From: Formicarius rufipectus
Lineage: Eukaryota > Chordata > Aves > Passeriformes > Formicariidae
NCBI GenBank assembly: GCA_013399695.1
Contig: VXAU01001878.1
Location: 319,452 to 383,451, forward strand
DNA length: 64,000 nt
Direction: 5' to 3'
Shown piece after piece: positions 23,771 through 35,618 of this stretch. The notes under the pieces are model-generated. The model was not told the origin of the DNA. It saw nothing but the letters and a program-made list of their open reading frames with translations, and made no database searches. Both the position numbers and the translations under genes were made by a program. Numbering within the stretch: the first letter of the stretch is position 1; each line of letters opens with the position of its first letter.

Positions 23771-25019
23771 TAAATTAAATAAACCTCAGAAATCATTGTC
23801 AGAAGCAAGGCACAGCAAGCTGTACTTACTGCATCCCCCCTGAGTCAAGTGTTAGACCAGCACTAAGCCCGTCCAGGTGTAAACCATATTCAAGACCTAC
23901 CACTCTTCCACCAGTGCTGAAAACCAGCAGGATGAAACCCTTTCAGCTCTGCTGTCTGCACAGGCATGTGGTACATTGAGTTCAGACTGGCTTTTGTGTA
24001 TTTCGCCAAAGAACCAAGCCTTTTCTGAGATGCTGGGTTTTAGATTTCCTTCCTGAGAGTGCTTATGGGAGCGTGCATTGTGTGGGAGAAACACCAAGCA
24101 GTCGCCTGCATAGAGAGCACAAGACTTTGGACCGACCTCTTTCCCTTAAAGGAAAAACTCTTTGAGGGGATGAAGCAGAAAAATGTGGGCTTGTGGACCT
24201 GTGTTCAGCACACCTTATAATGCTATGCTTGTTGTGCTAACCTGCTCTGCCTGCCAAAGAAGCATAGCAAATTGCAGGGAGAGGTAAATCTGTGCAGCCT
24301 TAGAAAGAGCCAAACTCTGAGGAGAAAGGGACTGCCCAACTCAATCATGGCTCAGTTCCTTCCCTTCTATAATGTCTCATTTTGCTGGGCACATCCCCGT
24401 GTATAAAATGGATTTCTAGAGAGAAGTTCATCCATTTCAGCCCTTCCCTAAGCTAAAAAAGCCAACCCTCTCCATGTCTGTCTGCTCACATGGAGAGCAG
24501 CAGGAGGCACAGAGACAGACTCCGTTATTCCAGCTCCCCCACACTGCTGCCAGCCCCGAGCCCACTTCTGAATATGAGTGACAAATTGCATGTAGCATCC
24601 TAAATAAGATTAACGTAATGATCTCTTTAAGGCTGTTGTCTTTGTGATCACGTCACATCGGAGCTTCATAATCACTTCGTGAATGATGAATGCACCCAGA
24701 TCTGTCTTTTCTTCTGTCATTTCCAACCAGTGAATCTCTGTGTGTAAAAGATATTCCTGTTAGCGGGAGCATAGAACAGGACCTCACACTTCTCTGCTCC
24801 AGACTGTGAGTAATTCTTCTAAATGCATTTAATCGGCAAACTTCTTTTCATTCTGCTTTTTGCTGAGCTAGAGCCATTACTGCAAGCAGAACTATTCCCA
24901 AGGCCAGTAACATTCCTCCATGGTGGCAGTTTCCTTTTGACTCCACACATCATCTGCCTCTCCCCAGCATTTTACCCACCTAAAGCTCTCCTACTCATTC
25001 CTTTCACTTCAGCTTATTT
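23771..25019. other. Intergenic DNA, nothing supported
   Basis: No gene or clear repeat. The right end (from about 24930) may already be part of the CR1 that is clearer downstream. Confidence 0.45.
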
Positions 25020-25345
25020 AGCTGCCTTCCAGCCCTTACTGTATCAAATGCCCTACTGAAATCCAACTAGATTAGATTTACCGATTTTTTTTTTGTTTCA
25101 CTCAGGTAAGGGAAAGAAGGTAAAGAAAAGAATCAAGCTAAGGGCACACAGTGCTTTTGTTGATAAACCCATTCTGTATTTGATTCCATTTTCCACTTAC
25201 TGCTGTAACTTTAATTTTGTTTTCCTTCTGTAATTTGTTCTTAACCTTGTGCTCTATTGAGACTAGACTAATAGGTTTGCAGCTGCCCAGAGTACTTTGT
25301 TTTCTCTCTTCCTGAAATATAGCTCCCTTTTCCCAGCCCTGGCAT
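25020..25345 (-). repeat. Old CR1 LINE ORF2 fragment, antisense
   Basis: The + strand matches the reverse complement of an amniote CR1 reverse-transcriptase segment: 'tgtatcaaatgccctactgaaatcca', then 'gttgataaacccattctg', and 'gactagactaataggtttgcagctgcc'. An inserted T-run interrupts it near 25085. It is diverged and non-coding. Confidence 0.6.
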
Positions 25346-26289
25346 GCTTACCCTGAATTTGATGGATATGCTGCAAATCTTTGCTCCCAAAACTGCAGTT
25401 TCCTCAGCCAGTTTTGAAAAAGAACCTACAAATATCAAAGGTAAGCTGGTGAGCTCCAGTCTTGCTGCAATAGAGCTTCTCAAGGTTCATTTTTGCTTTA
25501 ATGCAATAAGTTACTCTTCTCCATCCTTTCTTCTATCATCTTCTCCCACCTTTTCAGCATCATCCTTCTTATTGAAAAACAGTATGAGGGAGCTGTAAAG
25601 ACCCAGAGGCTTTAGCAGCCCTGTGGTGAGTGCTGAAGGTGGTGTGATGAGTGCATCAGCCAAGGACCCACCTCTCTGCTGCTCTGATGGGCTGAAAGCC
25701 ACACTTTAGGCTATCAGAGAGGCACATTTCTCAAAAAGGGGGGACTTGCCAAGTGACTGCATAACTTCTGAAAGAGAGCAGAGATCTCCTGAAACTCATT
25801 GCAGATTCTCCAACTGCATGAAAACAAGCAGACACTGAGCCAAGAATTTAAAGGAGTTATTAAAGCCACTTTGCTTCTGAAGAGATAAAGGTGGTATGTA
25901 AGGGGGAGACTCTTATCTGCTGCAATATAGTTTTAAATGACATTTTGGTGACTGCTGTTGTTGAGAAGAACTTGAGTGTCACAACTTAAGGAGTCCCAAC
26001 TTAGTCATCCCTAAACCAAGCAGGGCCTGCTGTTAGGAGATTCATGTGTACTTGGAACAGTATAAAATGGGACACAGGGTGGCAAGGCAGCTGGAGAAGA
26101 GACATCAGTGCAGAAGGGCTTTACAGATGCTAACGCTGACATCAACAGAGATACACTTCCACAGGGCCAAGCAAGCATACTGCCCTTTTGGCTTCCAGCA
26201 TTGTGAAGACACTGAACACTGGCTTATGGCAGATCAGCAGCACAAAACCAGTGGTTCACTGAAAAAAAAAAAAGATCAGGTGGCAAATG

Positions 26290-26880
26290 ATCTCTAGATG
26301 TCTCTGGTCCAATTCTCTGCTCACAGCAAGGTGTTTCCAAAGGTTAGATCAGGTTGCTCATGGCCTTGCTCACATAACTTCTGAACATCTCCAAGGATGT
26401 AGATTCCTCAGTCTTTCCAGGTTCCTGTTTTGCTGCTACAGTGCTTTCAAGGGGGAAAAACTTTCCCTATGCATGTTTAGAATTTCCCTTGTTTCAACAT
26501 TGGTCCATTGTTTCTTGTCCTTTCTCTATGCTCCCATCTCAAGAATCTGGCTCCATCTTCTCTACAACTTTCCTTTAGGTAGGAACAGACAGCATAGACA
26601 CCCCCTTGGTTTTCTCCCTTCAACAAACCCACCTCCCCCGGCCTTCTTGTGCATTCTGTGCTCTAGCCCTCCACCGTGGGGGCCTTTTGCTGGCCATGCT
26701 GCAGTTTGTCAACATTCATCTTGTACTGAGGAGCCAGTCCTAGGCATAAGCTCCCAGGTGGACCTCACACCTCTCAGGTGGATGGGGAAAATTGTTTTCC
26801 TTGTTCTGCTGAGTACACTTTTGCTAATGCAGCCTAGGCTGCAGGCAGCTGTCATTGCTTGCAGGGCTCACTGCTGAATT
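26290..26880 (-). mobile_element. CR1 LINE 3' fragment, antisense
   Basis: Reads as reverse-complement CR1 over about 590 bases. Blocks resembling the consensus include 'gaacatctccaaggatgtagattcc', 'ttgcctattgtttcttgtcctttctc'-like sequence near 26500, 'cttgtactgaggag', 'ctcccaggtggacctcac' and 'ttgctaatgcagcctaggctgc'. The 196-codon ORF across it is a by-product of the repeat, not a gene. Confidence 0.7.
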
Positions 26881-29620
26881 GTGTTTAAAATACTTCTTGA
26901 TAGTTCTTGTGGTGAACTCTTAAAACACATTTTGGTGTAAAAGCCATTCTGGGTTATTGGCACAGAGAAGTTATTGCCCCACTGGAACAGGCTTTGCCCC
27001 TGCATGTGCAGTGTGCTTTGGCTGTGAGCATGCAAGAGAGATCCACATGAGGCACTTCTGATGCAACTGTGATTTTTGCCCTGTGCTGAAAATCTTCAGG
27101 TACAGCCATTCTGGCTGTCTTGACACATTCAGTGATATTTTTTCCTCCTTCTAAATTATGGGATTTATATTCATGGCACATTGGCCAGAAGTTTCAGTAA
27201 CTGCCTTTACTACACTACAGTGGCCAAATGAACTCAGCCTGGAGCTAAGGCTGATCAATCCCAGATTACTATGTTTCCGCCCAACAGGGATCCCCAAGTC
27301 CCCAGTTCCAAAGCAGCCTACCTCTCTCAGTGAAAAAGTATTGGATCATTGTTGCATATACTTCAAACTCCAAAGTGTATCCCAGGTGTGTGCTTTCTGC
27401 TCGTTGCCCTTAAGAGAACAAGATGCCACTGTAGCACAATGATTCAAGCAACCAAGCATGTGCAGGATAATAGGCATATGTAACTCTCCATTACTGTGTA
27501 TTTCTCATCACTTAAACAACACTAAGCAGAGAAGTTACCAAGCAGGAAAAAATGCAATCTATTTCCATGCAGTGGGGGGAAAAAAAAAAAATCCAACCAG
27601 GAATGACGTGCTGAAATGCTCTCTGCTGTGTGCTGCCAGGGGATTTAATCAGCCCATTGCCAAAGAGATGTCAGTTCCCTGAAAGAGTGAGGACAACATG
27701 CCTTGCTGAGAAAAGTACTCACAAGATTAAAATACCAGCTGCAGGATAAACTAAATATTGTCCTACAAGCAGATAAAAATTTGGGCGAGAATGAACAGCC
27801 TCCATCCTTAAAATGTGTGTCACTACACCATCATACCTTCCAAGCCTATCTGCCTATCTCTGCTGACTGGTCAGGTAGCCCCAACAAATTCAGATACCTC
27901 TAGAACCAGCTTGCTGAACACGTCAGGCCAGGTCTCCCAGCCCTAGAAGCAAGCCAAGTAAGATCCCATGGCACAAAGTACCACCTATATTATTGGGATG
28001 GCCACTGTGAATTGTGCAGTTTGCACAAAGACAGTAGACAAAAGGTGTTCAAGCATAGAGCATAGGGTGGCACAATGGGAGGATGGTCTGCAGTCATTAC
28101 TGAAGGTCCAGGGGTGGGTGCCTTGTGTTAGGGTGGTGAAGAAGGAGAGAGAGAAACAAATCAGGAGACTAGATACAGAAGGAAAGAGCTGAGGTGGGAA
28201 CATGACAGTCAGATGTGATTGTGGAGGAGGCAACAAGGATGGGAGATGGAACAGGCAGCCAGCGTGGAGGTGTGTGTTTGCCACCCTCCTGGGTCAAAGC
28301 TGCACGGAAGAGCTTGATACAACGGTTGCAAGAGCACAACTCTCATGGTAACTTTGGGGTCAGCTGGCTTTCTCCATACATGTTCTTTTCTGAGCTTGTC
28401 AGGAGCTGGTGCCCTTGGCAGGAGGTGGGAACCCGGCTGTGCATATACCCATGCTCCTTCTCCCAGGGAGAAGGCTCCACTAACCTCCACCTACCACCCA
28501 CTCCAGGGCTCAGCTTCCTCCTGCAGTTGCTTTATGTTGCTGTTGCCTTATTTTCTTGCTGCACAATCATAAACATCCCTGTCACCCCCTTTCCAGCTCC
28601 CAGCCCAGGCTGGAAATGCCACTGGGCAAACTCCAGAACTGGTGCAGTGTGGCCACCCCGTCTCAGACAGCTACAAGCCCTGAGAAGACACAGTCTGAAC
28701 AAGTTGTGTAGGTGGAGGCTGTACCAAAGCTGACCTTTCTAAAGCAGTATGTCAGTCTGGAAGCAGTCAATGGGCCTGGGGATCTCCACTACATGCAACG
28801 TGTTACTTGCCATGGGGCCAGCTCTCGGCCAAAGCTGTCTCTGTGCATGAGCACAGCATAAGGAGGACAACTTCTTCACCCCACACTGCTCCTCCTCCCC
28901 CAGCACCAGCAGTTATACCCACATTTTTATTCATGACAGTCCTCAGCAGGTCACTGTTAAGAAACATCAGAAGCCCTAAACATGTGGGACATGGGCATGC
29001 CTCACCAGAGAGAAACCAGCAGCAACAACCAGGGTGCTCTTCCCTGGTGTGGAGAGGAGCAAGGGCAGGCAGGATAAGTAAAGGGAGCAACAGAGAGCTG
29101 GGAAAGAAGGTGAAGAGATCAGCTGTACTCTCCAGAGATGCACAGCCGTGGTTCTCTGACTTTGCCTCCTCCTAAGAAAGGAGGTAAGACAAATCAAGTG
29201 TTTGTGACAGATGTTAGTCACGCTGCCTCACGTGCTACTGAAGGATGCTCAGCAGTGCAAGGTAGGAGGGGGAGCAGAAAACTCCAGGCACTGTAAGAAA
29301 AGATTAACCACTTTGCCCCAATGCTCAGCTGACAATTACCACTTTTCCTTGTCTGGCATAGGGCATTCAGACAAGCTCTCCCAATTACCAAATCCAGAGC
29401 AGCGCCCTTCTTCGAGGAGACTCTCGGTCTTATTTCTTTCTAGGCAGCCTGCAGAGAGGCAGGGGGAGAGCTGAGATGCTACAGAGAACTCTCTGGCAAA
29501 GAAGATAGAAAGAGATGTCACTTCCAGGACAGAGTTCTCCTTCCAAGGCACAAGACTGAATACATTTGCTGTGTTGCAGAATGAGGAGAGATGTCACCTT
29601 CAGAGGTGATCTGACAATCA
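26881..29620. other. Intergenic DNA, nothing supported
   Basis: Short ORFs on both strands, an A-run at about 27580-27591 and no recognised repeat or RNA gene. Confidence 0.45.
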
Positions 29621-29629
29621 CAAAAATAA

Positions 29630-29770
29630 ATTACACTGAGAAAAAAAAAAAAAAAAGACGAGCATTTGTGAATATTCATGAGCAAGTCAAAACCCCCAAA
29701 TTAACAAGGAAATTAATTTCCAAACTGATTAGGCTGCCAACTCCTTTTATTTAAATAAATCAACAATTCC
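29630..29770. promoter_or_regulatory. Candidate AT-rich regulatory element upstream of ZNF384
   Basis: After a 16-A run the sequence contains TGAATATTCA (29669-29678), which shares the 13-mer AATATTCATGAGC with the ZNF384 promoter at 31296. A perfect 14-base palindrome GGAAATTAATTTCC (29708-29721) and a TGATTAGG homeodomain-like site follow. This density of short palindromes is unlike the flanking DNA. Function is inferred only. Confidence 0.3.
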
Positions 29771-30620
29771 CTTCATGTGACTCCCGCTGAAGAACGCAGA
29801 GCTAATCCTGGCTCCTCCTAGGAGGAAGTTTTGTGCTGCCTGGGATGACCAATACCTCAGCTCCTTCTCGGGACAGGCAGGCGCTGTGGCTGGAGCCTCT
29901 CAGCGCCAAGAGATTTCCCTCTGCCCACTGCTCCGGATGCTGTGGTTTCACGATCGCCTGAGCCAATCTAACCGCTGGCTGCTATAGTTGTGCTCTCCCC
30001 AGTCCCACCCTCTTACTCATGCTGGCTCTGAGAAACTGTTCCAGCATGCCAAGCTGGCAGAAAACTCGTGCAACAATTAAAAAAAAGGAGATTTCTCTCA
30101 AGTCAGAGCACTGAAATAGCTGAGCCAAACACCCAGTGCGTTACGCCACAGGTCAGGAAGGTAACCTAACCTGACCTGGGAGGTGAGCCCAGGGCCAAAG
30201 TTAACCAGAATGAAGTGTATGAGATCTGAAACACTCTTTCCACCTAAATGTTAAAGGGTCCAGGGCAGAGTAGAGCAGCAGGAGCCAGCCTGCATTGGCT
30301 TTTGTGGGCCGCCTTCAGTTTGGTGTGGGGGTGGGCAGCCAGCCTGGCTTAGCGATCCCATGCAGTGCCTCTGCGATGTCTTCTCCAGGAACAGCCTTGT
30401 GCCTTCCCCTGCCCCGTTCCCGAGGCTCAAGGCATTGCCTGCTCTTCCAGCAGGAACTTGGGCTGCACAGCAGCACGCCTGGCAGTGCCAGTGCACGGGA
30501 GATGGTGGGAGCTGCCAGCCAAAACTCAGCTGGGCTGGGTCTGTGGAACCAAATTCTCAACGAGGGAGAATGAGGGTGAGTTACACCCCCCTCTGGGGTC
30601 AAGTCGTGTACGGTCACAAA

Positions 30621-30642
30621 TTAAAAAAAAAAAAAAAAAAAA
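30621..30642 (+). repeat. Poly-A tract
   Basis: About 22 consecutive A about 0.9 kb upstream of the ZNF384 promoter. No recognisable retroposon body precedes it. Confidence 0.85.
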
Positions 30643-30734
30643 ATTAGTATTTGGATGAGGTTACACTGAGCCCCTGGCTGGAGAACTGCAGGAAGGTGCT
30701 TGAACTGCTCCCCTTCACGCCTGTTCCGGACGGT

Positions 30735-31045
30735 GAATGAGATCACAGAATCATACAATCAACTGGGTTGGATGAGACCTCTGAGATCATCAAGTACAAC
30801 CCTTGATCCAGCACCACTGTGATTACTAGATCATGGCACTGAATGCCACAAGACCGCCGGAGACGGTGAATCCACCACTTCTCAGGGCAGGCCATTCCAA
30901 TACCCGATTGCTCCCTCTGTAAAGAATTTTTCTAATATCCAATCTCAGCCTCTCCTGGCAGAGCCCGTGACCTCTTGTCCTATTGCTGGCTGCCTGGGAG
31001 AAGAGACCAATCCTCTCCCGACTACAGCCAGGTCCCGTTTGCGCC
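30735..31045 (-). mobile_element. CR1 LINE 3' fragment, antisense, next to ZNF384 promoter
   Basis: The + strand begins with 'atcacagaatcatacaatca', the reverse complement of a CR1 3' terminus. It continues through 'tctgagatcatcaagtaca', 'cagcaccactg', 'aatccaccacttctcagggca', 'ttctaatatccaatctca' and 'gcctgggagaagagacc'. This is the common bird-type CR1 and the clearest copy in the window. Its far end merges into the GC-rich ZNF384 promoter island. Confidence 0.85.
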
Positions 31046-31312
31046 GCTTGCAGGAGGTCCTTTCAGTGGGGTTAGCAGTACAAACCCGTCCCGCAGTGTG
31101 CCAGGGGAGCGTCCGGGCCAGTGCAGCCAGAAGGGACCGCCCCGGGGGCTGGCAGCCAAACTTCGGGACACCTCCTCGGGATCAGTCCGGGGCCGTCCCG
31201 CGGTTTGGCAGCCGCAGCCTTTGGGACAACTTATCGGGATCCGATCGGATCTGGTGCCCCATCCCGTCCCCCGGGCGGCGGCGGCGCCCTTGTTTAATAT
31301 TCATGAGCTCTC

Positions 31313-31324
31313 ATGAATATTCAT
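31313..31324. promoter_or_regulatory. POU-factor MORE-like palindrome
   Basis: ATGAATATTCAT is a perfect 12-base palindrome matching the published relaxed MORE pattern, to which two Oct-family POU proteins bind as a dimer. It sits in the ZNF384 CpG island, about 250 bases upstream of the likely start. It is part of a larger inverted repeat: AATATTCATGA at 31296-31306 pairs with TCATGAATATT at 31311-31321 across a 4-base loop. Confidence 0.45.
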
Positions 31325-31373
31325 GAACGCGTCCGTCCCGTCGCGCGTGCCGCCCCCCCGCACCCCCCACCGC

Positions 31374-31383
31374 GTCACGTGAC
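31374..31383. promoter_or_regulatory. CLEAR/E-box type site
   Basis: GTCACGTGAC matches the TFEB/TFE3 CLEAR palindrome and also suits USF proteins. It lies about 190 bases upstream of the likely ZNF384 start inside the CpG island. Occupancy is not shown by sequence. Confidence 0.45.
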
Positions 31384-31880
31384 GCCGCGAGGCCGGAAGC
31401 GGCGCTGCCGGCGGGGCTCGCGGACGGCGCGCGCCCGCCCGCCCGTCNCCGTCGCTCCGCCGCCGCTCCGTTTTCACGCGAAACCGCCGATGACGCCGTT
31501 CCGCTCCGTCCCGCGACCTGGAAGCGCCGAGGCGCGGCCCGCCCCCTGACCCGGAAGCGGCTCGGCGCTGCTCTTTCCGGTGAGGAGGCCGCCGCCGCCG
31601 CCGGAGCCGGGCCGGGGCCGCCGCTGGGGGGGAGCCCGGTAACCTGCGGGGCGGCGGGGCCGCGGGCGGGAGGCCGGGCCGCGGGACTTCCGGGGACGGG
31701 GCGANGGGGCTCCGGGCAGGCCCCGTCCTCGGGCGCCCTGCGGGGAGGTGGGTGCGGGCTCCGAGGGCAGCGCCCGTCCCGCACATGGCCGTGGCTTCTC
31801 CGGCCCGTGGCACCCGCGGAGCGCCGGGCGCTGCCATGCGGGACCCCGCACCCCCGGTAACCCAGGCGGTTTGTTTGCAG

Positions 31881-31929
31881 AGCCGGCCCTGGAAGGAGGA
31901 GAAATGCAAGAGGAGGGAGAGTGAGAGGG
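31881..31929 (+). other. ZNF384: ZNF384 non-coding exon 2 with a six-codon upstream ORF
   Basis: Bounded by ttgtttgcag (ends 31880) and gtaagg (starts 31930), giving a 49-base exon. It contains ATG at 31904 followed by five codons and TGA at 31922-31924 (peptide MQEEGE), ahead of the real start in the next exon. The exon lacks any long frame, consistent with 5' UTR. Confidence 0.6.
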
Positions 31930-34900
31930 GTAAGGAGCTCCCGGAACTGCGTGAGTGACCCCCGCCCCTGCCCCGGGGGTCCCGCCGGGTGGGATGGGAA
32001 GACACCCCCCGCGGGTGGTGGGGGCTTGAGGGCGTTCGAGCTTCGGGGTGCGGGAGAAGGGATTGACCGCCTGGAAGGAGCTGAGGCGCAGGGTTTGCCT
32101 TCTGCCAGGCACCTGTTCCAGCAGAGACTCAGCGGGCCGGGGTGGAGGCTGCACATGTTTCCAGGGAATGGCACCAAAGTTCAGTCTCTGGGCTGCGGAT
32201 TTGGGATCCAGGGCTTTGTGTGGCACGTTCGGGGTGTCCCTGATGTGTGTTCAGATACGCTTATTGTAAACGTGTAGCAGCGCTCGAACTTTTTTGGCAC
32301 TCTTGAATTCTGTGGAAACATTTTTGCATTTGATCTGACAACCTGCGTGGCCTTTAGCATTCTTAGTATTTTGCTGCAATTAAGCATAAAATCTGGTTAT
32401 TGAGCAAAGATCTTGGGCAGACTTAAAACAACGCTGTAAATCATTTTTGAGTGTCACTCTCGGGGCCTTTTGTCGACTGAAAACTTGTCTCCTAATAGAA
32501 AATAAAAGCCCGGTATCTGGAGAATAAAGAAAACCATGTTAACAGTCAACCTCTCAATAAATACCTGCATACCCAACCTTGATTGTGCTTTCCAGAAACA
32601 CAACCTCTACCTCACTATATACTTGCAGGTGCTTTTATCTATCTGTTTATGATTAAAGTGATGACCTGCCAAGAAGTGTAAATGCAGCATGTTAAGTATG
32701 TGATTCTGTGAAGTACTCTGTGAGATTTAAACTCCAGATCCCTTGTCCCTTGTGAGTGCTCTGGTTCACGGGGTTGTTTATTTGGTGTTTGTACATTTGT
32801 GGTCTGTACATAGAAAGTGTTTTTGGTTTATATCAGGAGGGTACGTTGACATCTGTCTGATACTAGACTGGTGAATAGGAAGAAGGTCCCATCTCTGGCC
32901 TGTTTGTGGAAGCTGGGATGATGAAGGCACTGCAGTGGGAACGTGCTGTGGTACAGGGTTGAAGCTCCAGCCCATGTCTGGTAGTTATAGAGCAATTGGA
33001 AGGGTTACGTGCAGAGTTCTGGTAAAGTAAGTGTGAGCAGCCTCCAAGTGGGGGCTGCAAATAGGGGTGCATGTTTTCAAAATATCCTTTAGCCTAAAAC
33101 CGGGATAGGGGAGGGGTAGCTGTGGGTACGAGGACAGTAGTTTGGTGGAGGAATCCTACCTTTGTTTTCTGCCTTTGGAAGACTGGCTTGCTAGTGAAAT
33201 TGCATGAAAGCTTCAACTCTCCCACAATTTCTCCTTTTCCTCCACATTCTTATAACTCCATCACACTTCCGCCCTTCAAGCCAGAAGTTTTGAGACCTGG
33301 TAATCCATGTGAGCATGAGGATTTTTGGATGGGGAGGTGGATTCTAAGATTGTTTAACAAAAACCACGTAGTCATCCTTTGAGGAATCAATAAGAGCCTT
33401 ATTTTGACTTGCATACGTTGTAAATGGAGCAAACAAAAGTTAGATACTCTGTGAAGTTGTGATAGGGGACTCAATGAACACAGGGAGCCACTGAGTGCCC
33501 TGGCCTTTGCTAGTCTGGATTTTGGAATCTGGAAATGGTTTTGCCTTTCATTCCTTGTTCTCCTTAAATAAGAAAGTTGTTGTGAGATTTTTTATTTAAA
33601 TTGGCATTTTTCTGTTTAACTCTTGAAGTTTGCAGTTAAATCCAAGGGAGCCTTGGACAACTATAAAGTTTTTTTTTGAAAATGCATCTGATTGTTATAT
33701 AAGACTTAATCTTTTTAGAGAATCAGGTTAATTTTGAATTTTTTGGTGTGGAAGCTAAGCAAATAAGGGCTTACTTATTTTAAAAACAAAACCAAAACCA
33801 AGCAAAAACTCCAAACTAAGAAACTCCAGACAAAATACCCCTCTTGATGCAGGTGGTACTCAGTTGCTAAGAATGTGTTATCTCCTCATGTGTGCCCATC
33901 CTGTGGAAGAAAAAAAGTAATGTAATTAAGCGTTACTTGCACAGGGCCTTGCTGTGGGCAGCATACTTAATAATTAATTTGGCTCAGAAAAGAAAGCAGA
34001 GGAAGGAAGGTAAGAGTCTTGCCCCGTCGGACTCTGATTGAATCACAGCAGTGTAAATCCAGAGTAATTCAGTCAGGCAGCGAGCAGTCCAACTGCATGC
34101 CACTGACATAAGGTAAATAATTTATCCTTAAGTGTGTTTATTGGTTGATTTGCAGGGAGTGAGTGAGGCAGGAATACTTGGCCTTGCTGTTGCATGAACT
34201 ATTCATAAAAACAAAATTATTGGGTAATTTGGTTCATTTAAATACTGCTTCTCTACATAGAGGAAAATTGTCTTTGCATTTTGGCTCACATGCAGCAATT
34301 CCACATGTATTTGTTCTGCCCTGATGTACTTCTGTAAAGTAGGTGTTTCACGCTACTTGGGGCATGCCTGTGAGCTTCCCTAATGGTTCCCTAGGTCCTT
34401 CAGAAACAATATTGGTTCATTAATTAGGTGCTGACATACCACTGCAACTGCATGAGAAACGTACAGCAGTTGCTTTCTCTGCCTGATGTACTCTGAGCAT
34501 GTATTTTACTTCAGTTTTGTCATATTTATTCAGTAATAGGTGTAACTTCTACTTCAGGACATATTATTTTGTTAATTTCTTTAGGTTTTGAATAGCTTTT
34601 TTAAAAGCGCAACAAACTGTCCATTAATACTATTGCACAGAGGATTACAAACTGCTTCTTCAGTCAGATGTTCCTAAAAAGATGACACCTCTGTGTTCAG
34701 GAGACTCTATTTTGATGTCTAACTGGTCCTCTCTGTGCATGGAGAGTTGAAGTGAAGCAGTGGGGACTTGGCTGAGGACAGAGTCCTATGGAATCTTGTC
34801 CCAAAGATGGGAATAAAATGAGCAATAGAGAGCCATGACATTATCTCACTTGGAAATAGGGTATATCAGGAGTAGGGGAGTCAAGTTATTTTCCCAGTGC

Positions 34901-35613
34901 CTGGTCTCATGGGAATGAGAGCAGGAATATCGGGTGATATTTGTGTTTCTTTCAAGAATGGGGCTGGAGTGGGCAACAGGAAGTTAGGAGCCCTAAGTTT
35001 GACTTCTTGGTCTGCTGTGGCTGTCTGTTATCTTGGGCAAGTCTATTTCCCTCTCTCTGCCTGTCTTTTCTTCCTGTGTAACATAATGCTGATGTCCCTT
35101 TGCTCCATCTGGGTCCTTAATGTTGAGCTGGGGTGGAGGGACAGGCAAGGTCCAAAATTTTCACTGCTTGTGGGATCAGACTGTCTGTGACAGTGAAAAA
35201 TGTTTTTTATCTGTATTTGCCTGGTTGCAGATGCACAGATTTCATTTATCCCATGTATTTGGGTGGAGGATAATTGGGAAAATTTGGACATGTTTGGGGT
35301 TTCTAGTCAGTCCTTATTTTCATGGAGGACTACTGAGTAAGAGGCATTTGAGACAGACCAAAGACCATGGGAATAGCAAATGCCTTTTCCCCTTTAAAAT
35401 AATATCTTTTAATTGAGCAGATAGCTCAAAAGGGGGAAGAGACTGCTCAAGAATGACAGGGGAGATTAAGGAACTGTCACAGCATTAGACTGAGTCAGTT
35501 CCATGTTGAGAGTCTCTTTGGGTTTCATGGGTTTTTTTTGTGTGTGTGTCTGTCTGTCTTCCTTATCCTCCATTCCTCTTCCCTTCCCCCTTCCTCTTGC
35601 CCCCTGTGCCCAG
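31930..35613 (+). other. ZNF384: ZNF384 intron before the first coding exon
   Basis: Non-coding intron of about 3.7 kb. It includes a MIR-like SINE at about 34975-35110 and AT-rich DNA with T-runs. No other gene was seen. Confidence 0.6.
34975..35110 (+). repeat. MIR-like (CORE) SINE
   Basis: The order of blocks matches a MIR body: a 'ttgacttcttggtctgc' segment, 'tatcttgggcaagtctatttccctctctctgcct', and 'tcttcctgtgtaacataatgctgatgt'. The central 'cttgggcaagt' is the hallmark. It is diverged; the family is judged from memory. Confidence 0.55.
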
Positions 35614-35618
35614 CTAGG

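Larger units (their letters stand above)
31080..31638 (+). promoter_or_regulatory. ZNF384: ZNF384 CpG-island promoter and likely non-coding exon 1
   Basis: A dense CpG island. It holds a doubled AT palindrome (31296-31326), a perfect GTCACGTGAC box (31374-31383) and ETS-type CCGGAAGC sites near 31393 and 31551. A pyrimidine stretch CTCTTTCC (31571-31578) is a plausible start region. A good donor, gtaacc, begins at 31639, so exon 1 is probably about 31570-31638. Two lone Ns (31448 and 31705, the latter just inside the intron) show that the local sequence is incomplete. The start site is an inference. Confidence 0.6.

Noticed and set aside
26287..26877. 196-codon plus-strand ORF
   Set aside because: Lies within an antisense CR1 fragment; the frame is accidental.
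31301..32226. Long minus-strand ORFs (up to 288 codons) over the ZNF384 promoter
   Set aside because: They overlap one another in different frames, contain Ns and are made of CpG-island repeats of Arg, Pro and Ala. Stop codons are rare in such GC-rich DNA, and no domain is visible.
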